The notes under the pieces: model-generated
Database searches by the model: none
Seen by the model: the letters and a program-made list of their open reading frames with translations, nothing else
What the model was told of the DNA's origin: nothing
Shown here: one piece after another, positions 25,054 to 34,141 of the stretch
Numbering within the stretch: position 1 is the stretch's first letter
Layout of the letters: each line of letters opens with the position of its first letter
Assembly (NCBI GenBank): GCA_002499445.1
Contig: DALS01000050.1
Span: forward strand, 106,051 to 142,463
Length of the DNA stretch: 36,413 bases
Source: Methanosarcina sp. UBA293
Lineage (GTDB): Archaea > Halobacteriota > Methanosarcinia > Methanosarcinales > Methanosarcinaceae
Reading direction: 5' to 3'
Position numbers and translations under genes: made by a program

Positions 25054-27846
25054 ATGGATTTCCAGATCTTGGATGCAGATTATGAAGTGATTAATGACAG
25101 CAGCCCAGTCATCCGCCTTTTTGGAAGGGGAGCTGACGGAAAGAGCGTATGCTGTTTTGTTCCTGATTTTGAGCCTTATTTTTATCTAAAAGCTTCTGGA
25201 GACCTTCATGCCGCAGCCAGGCTTATTAAAGATACTTTTTCACAAGTTAAGAAAGTAGAAATTGTTGAAAAGTTTGAGCCTATTGGGTATCAGAAAACAA
25301 AAAAAGAGATACTCAAGGTTACTACTAACTTGCCCAGAGATGTGCCCGAAATCAGGGATGATATTCTGAAGATTCGGGATGTGATGAGGGCTGAAGGTGA
25401 ATGGGAAGTCTATGAAACTGATATTCTTTTCAGAAACCGTTTTTTAATTGATAGAAACCTTGGTGGCATGGTCTGGGTATCTGCAGAAGGAAACGAAATC
25501 GGTACTGCAAACTATATTCGGGCGAATAATTCAGGTAGTTCTCGCTGTGAGGATTTCGTGTGCGATTCTTCAATCCTTGCATCCGGGTTTAAGAAAGTTG
25601 AGAATCTTACCACCGCTCCTCTGAAGTATCTTGCTTTTGATATAGAATGCCTGCCTCTTGATGGAGGAATGCCCTCTCCGGATGTTTCGCCTATAATCAT
25701 GATCAGCTTCTCCTTTGAGCCCGAGTATAAAGGGCATAAAACCCTTATACTTCTGGCAAAACCAGCTGAAGGTCTAAATTCCGATGTTTTTCCATGTAAA
25801 GACGAGACTGAGATGTTAAACCGTTTCTTTGAGATCTTCTGCGAATATGATCCCGATATTGTAGTAGGGTATAATCATCAGGATTTCGATATTCCTTACA
25901 TAACGGATAGAGTCAGGACTCTGGTTTCAAAAGGGGAGATGATAAACCCTATTGTTGGTAGGGACGGCAGCAAGATAGGTTACAGGCGGTTCGGGCTTAT
26001 TACCCGCACTGAAATGAAAGGGCGGGTGGTTGTGGATGCTCTCCCCTTGGTAAGAAGAGCTTTCAGTCTGAAGCAGTACACCTTGCGTGCGGTTTCAAAG
26101 GAACTCTTGAACCGTGAAAAGCTGGATGTGAACCCTCTTGATATGGAAGAGTATTGGCTTGATACAGGGGAAAAATTTAAAGAATTCGTTGATTACTCGC
26201 GCAGGGATGCAGAGCTTGCCCTAGAACTTATCCTTGATTTGAAACTCCTTGACAAATATATTGCTCTTGCCCAGGTAAGCGGAAGCCTGCTTCAGGAAAC
26301 CGTTGATGGTGGCCAGACCTCGATGGTTGAAAATCTTCTTTTTAAAGAGTTTGGGCTCCGAGACAGAGTTCTCCTTCCAAGGCCTGATGATAAAGTTTCT
26401 GCTGAAAGATATGAAATGAGTTCTAATCTCAAAGGTGGAGAAGTTCTGGAACCCCAAAAAGGTCTTCTGGAAAATGTGCTTACTCTTGACTACAAGTCCC
26501 TTTACCCAACCATAATGATGGCACATAACCTGTGCTATACTACAGTAGTTACAGGTGACAGGCCAGATGGAGGAACTATCAGGCCTCCATCGGGAGGAGA
26601 GTTCGTACCTCCTGATGTTTACAAAGGAATTGTGCCTTCTATCCTCGAAGACCTGCTTAATCAGAGGACGCAGACAAAGAAAAGAATGATGCGAACCTCG
26701 GATGAAAATGAGTATAGGGGACTTGATGCTACTCAACTCGCCCTGAAAATCCTGTTAAACAGTTTTTACGGTTATTCCGGATACGCCAGGGCAAGGCTCT
26801 ACAGCCTCACACTTGCAAATGCGGTAACCAGTTTCGGAAGAAGCAATATCCTGAATACCCGGGAAATTATCAATCATACTATAAAAAAAATTGTTCTCAG
26901 GGATAAAACAGCCCTACTCCTTGAGGAAGCCGGAGAATTCTCACCCTCGGATAAGGTAGTTGAGCTATCGGTTGCCTATGGAGATACAGATAGTGTCTTT
27001 GTCCACTGTAAATCCAGAGGGGACCTTTCCCTTGAGGAGATTAGCCTTGTAGGTAACAGGCTTTCAGATATCGTTTCTGCTTCCCTTCCCGATCCAATGG
27101 AACTTGAGTTCGAATCCATTGCGAAACGTGCTCTTCTTATTGCAAAGAAACGTTACGCTCTCTGGCTCTTTGAGCCCAATAATTCAGGCTGGGAAGATAA
27201 AATTAAGGTCAAAGGCATGGAAACTGTCCGGAGAGACTGGTGTGAGCTGACCTCAATTACCCTCAACAGGGTTCTTGAACTTGTTCTTATAGAAGGTAAT
27301 GTTGATCGGGCTGTAGAATATGTCCGCAAGATAGTTAGTAAGGTCAGAAACCTTGATCCAACAAAAGACTCAGATATTATCGAGAATCTTATTCTCACAC
27401 GGACTCTGACCCGCAAAGTGGAGAGCTATAAGAACAAGCAGCCTCACCTTACAGTTGTGGAAAAATTAAAAGAACGGACAGGGGTCGTATCTTCTATAGG
27501 AACAAGGATACCCTTTATCATTACCGCAGGAAGAGGGCTCTTTGTCGATCGGGCTGAAGATCCGGACTATGTCAGGGAGCACAATATCCCAATAGATGTC
27601 GATTATTACGTTAAGAAACAAATACTCCCTCCCGTAGAGCGGATTCTGGAAGTTTTTGGGGTTAAGGTCTCTTTACTTGACTTTGATTCTAGGCAAAAAG
27701 AATTGTTTGATTTCGAAACTAAGAAACCTGAAGTAAAAAAACAGGAAAAGCTTCCTTCAAAAAAGGGAAATAAGGTAAAGGTTCATGGACAGAGTTTATT
27801 TAAGGAGAATGAGCATGCAGAGCAGAGCTCCCTTTTCGATTTCTGA
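25054..27846 (+). CDS. polB: Family-B DNA polymerase with 3'-5' exonuclease
   Basis: This 930-residue replicative-type DNA polymerase of archaeal family B is complete. Exonuclease motifs are FDIEC (D196, E198), YNHQDFDIPY and YSRRDAELAL. Polymerase motifs are DYKSLYPTIM (D479), KILLNSFYGYSG and YGDTDS (D644, D646), with KGMETVRRD further on. The C terminus ends in QSSLFDF, a typical PIP box for binding the PCNA clamp. A similar QKELFDF occurs about 45 residues earlier. The start at 25054 fits the family N terminus. It is monocistronic, with a strong terminator after it. Whether it is the main replicase here cannot be told from sequence, since many euryarchaea also have PolD. Confidence 0.96.
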   Translation: MDFQILDADYEVINDSSPVIRLFGRGADGKSVCCFVPDFEPYFYLKASGDLHAAARLIKDTFSQVKKVEIVEKFEPIGYQKTKKEILKVTTNLPRDVPEIRDDILKIRDVMRAEGEWEVYETDILFRNRFLIDRNLGGMVWVSAEGNEIGTANYIRANNSGSSRCEDFVCDSSILASGFKKVENLTTAPLKYLAFDIECLPLDGGMPSPDVSPIIMISFSFEPEYKGHKTLILLAKPAEGLNSDVFPCKDETEMLNRFFEIFCEYDPDIVVGYNHQDFDIPYITDRVRTLVSKGEMINPIVGRDGSKIGYRRFGLITRTEMKGRVVVDALPLVRRAFSLKQYTLRAVSKELLNREKLDVNPLDMEEYWLDTGEKFKEFVDYSRRDAELALELILDLKLLDKYIALAQVSGSLLQETVDGGQTSMVENLLFKEFGLRDRVLLPRPDDKVSAERYEMSSNLKGGEVLEPQKGLLENVLTLDYKSLYPTIMMAHNLCYTTVVTGDRPDGGTIRPPSGGEFVPPDVYKGIVPSILEDLLNQRTQTKKRMMRTSDENEYRGLDATQLALKILLNSFYGYSGYARARLYSLTLANAVTSFGRSNILNTREIINHTIKKIVLRDKTALLLEEAGEFSPSDKVVELSVAYGDTDSVFVHCKSRGDLSLEEISLVGNRLSDIVSASLPDPMELEFESIAKRALLIAKKRYALWLFEPNNSGWEDKIKVKGMETVRRDWCELTSITLNRVLELVLIEGNVDRAVEYVRKIVSKVRNLDPTKDSDIIENLILTRTLTRKVESYKNKQPHLTVVEKLKERTGVVSSIGTRIPFIITAGRGLFVDRAEDPDYVREHNIPIDVDYYVKKQILPPVERILEVFGVKVSLLDFDSRQKELFDFETKKPEVKKQEKLPSKKGNKVKVHGQSLFKENEHAEQSSLFDF

Positions 27847-27901
27847 ACCTGCCCTTTTTCTGTTCTTATCTTTAGATTCTTTTCAGTATTGTAATTCTTT
27901 T

Positions 27902-27938
27902 ACAAATTCATAAATTTGTCTTTAACCTTTTTTTCCTT
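27902..27938 (+). terminator. Hairpin plus T-tract terminator of polB
   Basis: ACAAATT (27902-27908) and AATTTGT (27913-27919) form a perfect stem with a CATA loop, followed by T-rich sequence including a run of eight T. It lies 55 bases after the polymerase stop codon. Confidence 0.65.
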
Positions 27939-28102
27939 CTGCTCTGGGCTTCAACCTAATTTCATATATTATGAACTTTTTTACTGATTTTCTTAATGCT
28001 AATTTTCTTTCAGTCTATATTTTATATAGGATATATATATTACACTTCTTTATTCTATATGTCTAACCAGTATATACGTCTCTATAAAGTATAATGCAAA
28101 TT

Positions 28103-28112
28103 TTTATATATC
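28103..28112 (+). promoter_or_regulatory. TATA box of the pst operon
   Basis: TTTATATATC would place the transcript start near 28133, giving a leader of about 65 bases that contains the Shine-Dalgarno AGAGGAG (28181-28187) of pstS. It is likely controlled by phosphate supply. Confidence 0.5.
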
Positions 28113-28197
28113 CCCTCTCTTCTATCGTGGATTGTATTGGTAATTATCTGGATGGATAATAGTTCCTTGACTCATTATTTAGAGGAGTGTCTCTAAT

Positions 28198-29088
28198 ATG
28201 GCAGATAAGTTAAAGAGGTATACAATTTTCATACTATTGATGATTGGGCTTGTGTTCCTTGGAATTGGATGTACCGGAACTAAATATAATGAAGGCCCTT
28301 CTCCAGCAGAAAAAACTCCTGCAGGCACTAAAGGTATCTTTTTAAAAGGATCAGATACGGTTCTTCCTCTTGCACAGGCTGAGGCTGAAGAATTCATGAT
28401 TGAAAACCCTGGAAAAAGTGTAACAGTCACTGGAGGAGGGTCCGGGGTTGGGATTGCAGCGCTCATTGATGGTGAGGTGGATATTGCTGCCGCTTCCAGA
28501 GAAATGAAAACTAACGAAATTGAAGCTGCTAAAGCAAACGGAATCAGTCCTGTAGAGCACACAATTGCCTATGATGGAATTTCCGTAGTCGTAAATCCCA
28601 GTAATCCGGTATCTGAACTTACCTTTGGTCAGTTGCGTGGCATCTACAATGGAAGTATCAGTAACTGGAAGGAGGTTGGAGGCGAGGACAGGCCAATTGT
28701 AGTAATTTCTAGGGATAGCAGTTCAGGGACTTATGAATACTTCAAGGAAGCTGTTTTGCTCGGAGACGAGTACAGACCTGAGGCCCTTACTCAACCTGCT
28801 ACAGGCGGAGTTGTTGGTGAAGTCTCCCAGAACCCCAATGCAATAGGATATATCGGTGTTGCATATCTCGATAAAAGTATAAAGTCCCTGAGCTTGGATG
28901 CAGGAAAAGGCCCTGAAGCTCCAACTTCTAAAAACATCATCAGTGGTGCATACCCGCTTTCTAGGCCTCTCTATTTTTATACAAATGGGGAACCCACAGG
29001 CCTCACAAAAGAATTTATTAATTTTGTGATGAGCGAGACTGGGCAGAACCTGGTGAGTGAAGTCGGATACTTCCCGGTAAACAAATAA
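28198..29088 (+). CDS. pstS: Phosphate-binding lipoprotein PstS
   Basis: The 296-residue substrate-binding protein of the high-affinity phosphate ABC transporter has a lipobox LGIGC (Cys 25), so it is anchored outside the membrane. Phosphate-contact motifs of the family are present: KGSDTVLPL (residues 50-58), GGGSGVGIAAL, AAASREMK and SRDSSSGTYEYF. It delivers phosphate to the PstC/PstA channel encoded just downstream. It is the first gene of a five-gene operon in the standard order, expected to be induced by phosphate limitation. Confidence 0.97.
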   Translation: MADKLKRYTIFILLMIGLVFLGIGCTGTKYNEGPSPAEKTPAGTKGIFLKGSDTVLPLAQAEAEEFMIENPGKSVTVTGGGSGVGIAALIDGEVDIAAASREMKTNEIEAAKANGISPVEHTIAYDGISVVVNPSNPVSELTFGQLRGIYNGSISNWKEVGGEDRPIVVISRDSSSGTYEYFKEAVLLGDEYRPEALTQPATGGVVGEVSQNPNAIGYIGVAYLDKSIKSLSLDAGKGPEAPTSKNIISGAYPLSRPLYFYTNGEPTGLTKEFINFVMSETGQNLVSEVGYFPVNK

Positions 29089-29119
29089 AAATGGAATACA
29101 GGTATTTCAAGGGAAAAAC

Positions 29120-30010
29120 ATGTTTAACAGGAATTATAAGGAAAAAATGATCGAATCAGTACTTTTTTCTGTAAGTGCCCTTACGGTCGTTATCCTTTTC
29201 CTTATATGTCTTTTTTTGTTCAGGAACAGTTTGTTTCTTTTTAATGATTTTTCTCTTCTGGATTTTCTTACAGGGAGATTCTGGTACCCGACATCTGTAA
29301 ACAGGCAGTTCGGGTTATTGCCTCTGTTTTTCGGTTCCCTTATTGTGACTGTCGGAGCAATTCTTTTTTCAGTTCCTCTGGGGATTGCTTCTGCGATATA
29401 TATTTCTGAGATTGCACACCCGAAAGTTGCGGATTTTTTGAAACCTTTTATTGAGATTCTGGCAGGCATCCCTTCTGTGGTCTTTGGGTTCTTCGGGCTT
29501 GTGGTACTCGTTCCTTTTGTACAGAAGACTTTCAATCTTCCTACCGGACAGACTGCCCTTACAGGTTCAATTATGCTCGGGATTATGGCCCTTCCAACAA
29601 TTATTACAATCTCAGAGGATGCAATAAGTTCGGTCCCAAGTACTATCAAGCAGGGTTCACTTGCTCTCGGGGCTACGAGATGGCAGACCATATATAAGGT
29701 CATAATTCCTGCGGCTCTTTCCGGAATATCAGCAGCTGTAATGCTTGGTGTGGGAAGGGCTATTGGGGAGACAATGACCCTTATGATGATAACCGGAAAT
29801 ACTGCAATAATTCCCTCTTTCCCGGGTGGTTTTCTGGAATCTGTGAGAACAATGACCGCTACAATAGCGCTTGAAATGGGAGAGGTTCCTCAGGGAAGTG
29901 ATCATTTTTATGCCCTCTTTGCAGTCGGGTCCGTACTTTTCATTATAACTTTCCTGATTAATCTGATTGCTGATTCTATTAAAAAGAAATATCGTTTTAA
30001 GGTGGACTGA
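29120..30010 (+). CDS. pstC: Phosphate ABC transporter permease PstC
   Basis: This 296-residue inner-membrane permease has about six transmembrane helices and the cytoplasmic coupling (EAA-type) loop SVPSTIKQGSLALGATRWQT, which contacts PstB. Other PstC features are AGIPSVVFGFFGL and GRAIGETMTLMMITGN. It pairs with PstA to form the phosphate channel. It begins 31 bases after pstS, and the pstA start follows its stop codon by two bases. Confidence 0.96.
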   Translation: MFNRNYKEKMIESVLFSVSALTVVILFLICLFLFRNSLFLFNDFSLLDFLTGRFWYPTSVNRQFGLLPLFFGSLIVTVGAILFSVPLGIASAIYISEIAHPKVADFLKPFIEILAGIPSVVFGFFGLVVLVPFVQKTFNLPTGQTALTGSIMLGIMALPTIITISEDAISSVPSTIKQGSLALGATRWQTIYKVIIPAALSGISAAVMLGVGRAIGETMTLMMITGNTAIIPSFPGGFLESVRTMTATIALEMGEVPQGSDHFYALFAVGSVLFIITFLINLIADSIKKKYRFKVD

Positions 30011-30012
30011 TC

Positions 30013-30870
30013 ATGGGTTTGAGTTCGAAAACAAGTGAAAAAATCGCTTTTTCCCTGCTGACTCTTGCCACGTTGACAGTTGCAAGTTTTGTGCTGGTAA
30101 TTTTGGTCTATATCATTTTAAACGGATATGGGGCGATTAGCATTGAATTCCTTACTGAAATGCCCCGCCGGATGATGACTCAGGGAGGGATCTACCCGGC
30201 AATTGTAGGTACTATGTATCTTATTATAGGGTCAATGGTCGCAGCCCTTCCTATAGGGGTTATCGCTGCTATATATCTGAATGAGTATGCAGGAGAAAAT
30301 CGGACCACCTGGCTAGTCGAAATGGCAATCAATAACCTTGCAGGAACTCCGTCGGTGGTTTTCGGGCTTTTCGGACTTGCATTATTTGTGAAATACTTTG
30401 GTTTTGGCCCTTCCATACTCTCGGCCTCTCTTACACTTGCTCTCCTGATTCTTCCGGTAATTATCCGTTCTACTAAAGAAGCCTTGCTTACGGTCCCTAA
30501 TGAATATAGGGAATCTTCCCTTGCCCTTGGGGTCAGTAAATGGCAGACAATCCGGTATGTAGTACTGCCAGCTGCTATACCCGGAATTGTTACAGGATCA
30601 ATCCTGAGCATAGGGAGAGTTGCAGGAGAGACTGCTCCCATTCTTTTTACAGGAGCTGCTTACTTTTTGCCAAGGCTACCTGATTCGATCTATTCTCAGT
30701 TTATGGCGCTTCCTTACCACCTTTTTGTGCTTGCAACGGCCGGGACAAATATTGCAAAAACCCGGCCGATTCAGTATGGGACAGCCCTGGTCCTGTTGCT
30801 TATCGTTCTCGGTTTGAATCTTATAGCTGTTCTAATTCGCAGGCATTATAGAAACAAATTGAAAATTTAA
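30013..30870 (+). CDS. pstA: Phosphate ABC transporter permease PstA
   Basis: The 285-residue permease is homologous to PstC. It has the matching AGTPSVVFGLFGLALF segment, the coupling loop TVPNEYRESSLALGVSKWQT, and GRVAGETAPILFTGAAYF near the end. Six transmembrane helices are expected. Its ATG lies two bases after the pstC stop and follows AAGGTGG within the end of pstC, indicating translational coupling. It forms the channel heterodimer with PstC. Confidence 0.96.
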   Translation: MGLSSKTSEKIAFSLLTLATLTVASFVLVILVYIILNGYGAISIEFLTEMPRRMMTQGGIYPAIVGTMYLIIGSMVAALPIGVIAAIYLNEYAGENRTTWLVEMAINNLAGTPSVVFGLFGLALFVKYFGFGPSILSASLTLALLILPVIIRSTKEALLTVPNEYRESSLALGVSKWQTIRYVVLPAAIPGIVTGSILSIGRVAGETAPILFTGAAYFLPRLPDSIYSQFMALPYHLFVLATAGTNIAKTRPIQYGTALVLLLIVLGLNLIAVLIRRHYRNKLKI

Positions 30871-30937
30871 TTAAAGAAAATCTAGCTAAAGTTTCATTGA
30901 TAATGTATAAACGATTCATATGATATGAGGTCTTTAA

Positions 30938-31714
30938 ATGACTGAAGCTGTTCAAAACGTCTCTCAATCCCAGATAGAAGTAGAAAATCTTAATCTGTGG
31001 TACGGGGAAAAACAGGCACTTAAGAATATTTCCATGCAAATCTCTAAAAACAGCGTAACTGCCCTTATAGGTCCTTCAGGCTGCGGCAAGTCCACTTTCA
31101 TCCGCTGCTTAAACAGGATGAATGATCTTATTAAGAACTGCAGGATTGAAGGTAGAGTTTTGATAGAAGGCAAGGATATCTACGGGCCAGATGTGGATGC
31201 TGTTGACCTTCGAAAAAATGTGGGCATGGTTTTCCAGAAACCCAACCCCTTTCCTATGTCGATTTATGATAATATCGCGTACGGACCGCGTATACATGGC
31301 GCAAATAAGAAAGATCTTGACGGTATTGTTGAACAGGCTCTTCGTTCGGCTGCGATATGGGAAGAAACTTCGGATAGACTTAAATCTCCTGCTCTCTCCC
31401 TGAGCGGCGGGCAGCAGCAAAGACTTTGCATTGCCAGAACCCTAGCAGTAAAGCCGAGAATCATACTTTTCGATGAGCCGACCAGCGCTCTTGATCCTAT
31501 TTCCACTTCAAGGATTGAAGAACTGATTATGAACCTTAAAAAGGATTATACCATAGTAATCGTAACTCATAATATGCAACAGGCAGCAAGGATATCAGAT
31601 TATACCGGGTTTTTCCTTATGGGGGAACTGATTGAGTTCGGTCAGACAAGGCAGATTTTCCATAATCCGCAAGAACGGAGTACTGAAGATTATATTACAG
31701 GCAGGTTTGGGTGA
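30938..31714 (+). CDS. pstB: Phosphate ABC transporter ATPase PstB
   Basis: The 258-residue ATPase has Walker A GPSGCGKST, the PstB-typical CLNRMNDLI, the Q-loop MVFQKPNPFPMSIYDN, the signature LSGGQQQRLCIARTLA, Walker B IILFDEPTSALDP and the switch histidine in VTHNMQQA. It powers uptake through PstC/PstA. GAGGT precedes the ATG. Its last codons and stop lie in a 29-base sequence that is duplicated immediately downstream. Confidence 0.97.
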   Translation: MTEAVQNVSQSQIEVENLNLWYGEKQALKNISMQISKNSVTALIGPSGCGKSTFIRCLNRMNDLIKNCRIEGRVLIEGKDIYGPDVDAVDLRKNVGMVFQKPNPFPMSIYDNIAYGPRIHGANKKDLDGIVEQALRSAAIWEETSDRLKSPALSLSGGQQQRLCIARTLAVKPRIILFDEPTSALDPISTSRIEELIMNLKKDYTIVIVTHNMQQAARISDYTGFFLMGELIEFGQTRQIFHNPQERSTEDYITGRFG

Positions 31715-31756
31715 TTGAAATGATTACATTACAGACAGGTTCGGGTGATTGAAATG
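31694..31756 (+). repeat. 29-bp direct duplication spanning the pstB end and phoU start
   Basis: The segment 31694-31722 and the segment 31728-31756 differ at only two positions (core GGGTGATTGAAATG). The period is 34 bases. Each copy carries the sequence GGTGAT, which can pair with the 16S rRNA 3' end, and an ATG four bases later. Confidence 0.9.
31720..31752 (+). other. Ten-codon mini-ORF between pstB and phoU
   Basis: The first ATG of the duplication opens MITLQTGSGD and stops at TGA 31750-31752, one base before the phoU ATG at 31754. It has a good Shine-Dalgarno (GGTGAT, 31710-31715) overlapping the pstB stop. It may act as a translation relay or simply be a by-product of the duplication. 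Confidence 0.4.
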
Positions 31757-32404
31757 GTCCGAGAACGGTATTTCCAGCAGCTTGACTTGCTTAAAAAGTG
31801 TGTACTCTCGTTTGGAGAGCTGGCTGAATTGATCTTCAGAGACTCCATGTCTTCAGTTATAGACCTCGATATCTCGCTTGCTGAAAAGACTCTTGCCCTT
31901 GAGTTCGAAGCGGATAAGCTTGAGGGACGTATTGAGGCTTCGGTTTTTGACCTGCTTGCGCTTCAGCAGCCTATGGCAAGTGATCTAAGGCTTGTTGTAT
32001 CCACTCTCAAGATCTCGGCAGATCTCAGGAGAGTTGTGGGGTTATCAATGAATATTGCCAAAATCCCAGGAAGAATGGAGGGCGGGCATGTAAAACCGCT
32101 TATAGATACGGGGAAAATGGCAAATATTGTCGCATTCATGCTTGAGAATTCCCTCAGGGCTTTTGAAACTCAGGATGCCCAACTTGCAAGAGAAGTAGCA
32201 GCAAGGGACGAAGAGGTCGACAAGCTCTTTTACGCAGTCTGGGTTGAGCTGATAGAAATGATGGCTAAAGATACAAGCATTATCTCCAGAGCCACAAATT
32301 TGCTTTTCCTGATTCGTTATCTGGAAAGAATTGCAGACCACTGTTGCAATATCTGTGAAAGTGTAGTCTATCTTGTTACGGCTAAGAAAGTCACACTGAA
32401 CTGA
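31754..32404 (+). CDS. phoU: PhoU phosphate-signalling/uptake regulator
   Basis: This 216-residue helical protein consists of two PhoU three-helix bundles, with the metal-coordinating family pattern repeated (EFEADKLEGRIE near residue 50 and AARDEEVDKLFY near 150, then RYLERIADHCCNICE). PhoU restrains phosphate uptake and signals phosphate status through the Pst transporter. ATG 31754 is preferred over GTG 31745 because GGTGAT precedes it at good spacing and would otherwise lie inside the gene. It is the last gene of the operon. The AbrB-PhoU protein at 5864 is a separate, larger relative. Confidence 0.94.
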   Translation: MVRERYFQQLDLLKKCVLSFGELAELIFRDSMSSVIDLDISLAEKTLALEFEADKLEGRIEASVFDLLALQQPMASDLRLVVSTLKISADLRRVVGLSMNIAKIPGRMEGGHVKPLIDTGKMANIVAFMLENSLRAFETQDAQLAREVAARDEEVDKLFYAVWVELIEMMAKDTSIISRATNLLFLIRYLERIADHCCNICESVVYLVTAKKVTLN

Positions 32405-32440
32405 AAAATAGCTTTTTGACCTTTTTCTTTTTGTTTTTTC
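32404..32440 (+). terminator. Oligo-T terminator of the pst operon
   Basis: Directly after the phoU stop, AAAAA and TTTTT can pair around TAGC. Several T-tracts follow (TTTTT at 32414 and 32422, TTTTTT near 32434). This fits intrinsic archaeal termination on U-runs. Confidence 0.5.
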
Positions 32441-32546
32441 TATTGTTTGATGGCGTTTTCATACTTTTAATTTTCTCTGCTTTTTCTCCGGTTATTTTTT
32501 TACTTTTTTCCTAACCATTTTCTGTTCTCTTTGATGTACAGGTTTT

Positions 32547-32562
32547 AAGTATATTTATATAC
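32547..32562 (+). promoter_or_regulatory. TATA region of pyrC
   Basis: AAGTATATTTATATAC ends 12 bases before the ATG at 32575. With its upstream half as the TATA box, the transcript would be leaderless or nearly so. No Shine-Dalgarno is present. Confidence 0.45.
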
Positions 32563-32574
32563 ATATAGACGCCC

Positions 32575-33981
32575 ATGCCTGATATTTTTATCAAAAATAC
32601 ACGGATTTATTACAATAATTCGCTTCAGCCTGCCGAGATCATTATTGAAGACGGTAAAGTTACTAGAATAGGGAAAGATCTCAGGGTCTCGAGTTCGGAC
32701 ATGATAATAGATGCAGGCGGTTCTCTTACCCTGCCTGCTGGAATTGATGTACATGTTCATTTCAGGGAACCCGGAATGACTTCGAAAGAGAACTGGTATA
32801 CGGGCTCGTGTGCAGCAGCTGCAGGAGGAATTACTACTGTTATTGACCAGCCCAATACAATGCCTCCTACGACAGACAGACGGGCTTTTGAACAAAAACT
32901 TAAACTTGCCAGGAAAAAGTCTATTGTTGATTTCGGAATCAACGGTGGGGTAACGAGTAACATTGAAAAATTAAAAGAACTCTGGAAGCTGGGGGTTACT
33001 GCCTTTGGGGAAATTTTTATGGCAGAGTCCACAGGCGGGCTAAATATTAATGAAGAGACTTTTGAGGAAGCGCTTGCCGAAATCAAACGCCTTGGCGCGC
33101 CTGCCACTATCCATGCTGAAGATGAGAAAATGCGGCTTGAGCTGGAAGGATTTTTAAAAGGAGACACTTCTTATGAATACCATTCAAGGGCACGTCCCAA
33201 TGCATGCGAGGCATCTGCTGTTCAAAAAGCTCTGGAGCTTGTTTCCGAATTAAAAGTTAGGGCTCATCTTTGCCATATAAGTACGCTTGAAGCTATAGGT
33301 ATGATAAGGAAGGAAAAGTACCTTGCAAGAAGGGAAAATAAAGAGCCTCTTTTTACTTGCGAAGTTACTCCTCACCACCTTTTCCTCTCTACACGAGATT
33401 GGGAAAGGCTCAGGTCTTTTGGAAAAATGAACCCTCCTCTTCGGGGAAGCCACAGCATTAAAGCTCTAGTTAATGGGATTAACGACGGCACTATTGATAT
33501 GATAGCTTCGGATCACGCTCCACATCTGGAATCCGAAAAAGATGTTGATATAAGAGCTGCTCCTTCGGGAGTGCCGGGGGTTGAGACTCTTATGCCTCTC
33601 ATGCTTGCTGCTGTTAGAAAAAATATTCTTCCGCTTTCACGGATGATTCTGCTTACGAGCTGGAATCCGGCAAAATCCTTCGGGCTGGACCGAAAATTCA
33701 AAGGCAGGCTTGAGGTGGGTTTTGATGCAGATTTGATTATTGTAAATCCCCGTGAGGTTCGCCCTATAAAAGCTGAACTTCTGCACAGTAAAGCTGGCTG
33801 GACTCCTTTTGAAGGCATGGATGGAGTTTTTCCAGAATATACTCTTTCCAGGGGCGAAGTAATCTGGATTGATGAGTCAATTAACGCAAAACCTGGAAGG
33901 GGAAATTTTATCGATGGTAGAGGAAAAAGATCTGAAGAGGATGAGGATTTCCTCGAAGAAGCTGATGAAACTCAGGACTGA
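32575..33981 (+). CDS. pyrC: Dihydroorotase (pyrimidine biosynthesis)
   Basis: The 468-residue class-I-type cyclic amidohydrolase matches dihydroorotase, which cyclises carbamoyl aspartate to dihydroorotate. Metal-site motifs are DVHVHFREPGM (H60, H62), TIHAED (H180), HLCHIST (H231, H234) and ASDHAPH (D313). Substrate-binding motifs include the FREPG arginine and TMPPT. At the position where many class-I enzymes have a carboxylated lysine, the sequence is FGEIFM, with E146. An acidic residue at this place has precedent in dihydroorotases that use Asp. The last 30 residues form an acidic tail (EEDEDFLEEADE). Allantoinase or hydantoinase is possible but less likely. It is transcribed alone. Confidence 0.92.
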   Translation: MPDIFIKNTRIYYNNSLQPAEIIIEDGKVTRIGKDLRVSSSDMIIDAGGSLTLPAGIDVHVHFREPGMTSKENWYTGSCAAAAGGITTVIDQPNTMPPTTDRRAFEQKLKLARKKSIVDFGINGGVTSNIEKLKELWKLGVTAFGEIFMAESTGGLNINEETFEEALAEIKRLGAPATIHAEDEKMRLELEGFLKGDTSYEYHSRARPNACEASAVQKALELVSELKVRAHLCHISTLEAIGMIRKEKYLARRENKEPLFTCEVTPHHLFLSTRDWERLRSFGKMNPPLRGSHSIKALVNGINDGTIDMIASDHAPHLESEKDVDIRAAPSGVPGVETLMPLMLAAVRKNILPLSRMILLTSWNPAKSFGLDRKFKGRLEVGFDADLIIVNPREVRPIKAELLHSKAGWTPFEGMDGVFPEYTLSRGEVIWIDESINAKPGRGNFIDGRGKRSEEDEDFLEEADETQD

Positions 33982-34087
33982 GGAAAACGGATTTGAGAAT
34001 GTTTCACTGGGAATACTTTACTGAGAATATTTTAGTAAAAGTGGAAAAACTGAAAGTTAGTTTCCAGAAAAGTTAAATTACATCATA

Positions 34088-34140
34088 AGGGCCTTGAGAT
34101 ATTTATGCAATATTGTAAGGCCCTGAAGATTTGCTTCTTT
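34088..34140. terminator. Shared terminator between pyrC and the KH-protein operon
   Basis: AGGGCCTT (34088-34095) pairs with AAGGCCCT (34117-34124). An inner ATATT/AATAT stem extends the hairpin, and TTCTTTTTT follows on the plus strand. Sitting between convergent genes, it probably terminates pyrC and may block read-through from the other side. Confidence 0.65.
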
Positions 34141-34141
34141 T

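Larger units (their letters stand above)
27847..28197. other. Intergenic region between polB and the pst operon
   Basis: After the polB terminator the spacer holds several TATA-like runs (for example near 28025-28042). The best-placed promoter for pstS is at 28103. No phosphate-box consensus is known to me for this group, and I could not identify one. No gene is seen. Confidence 0.5.
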
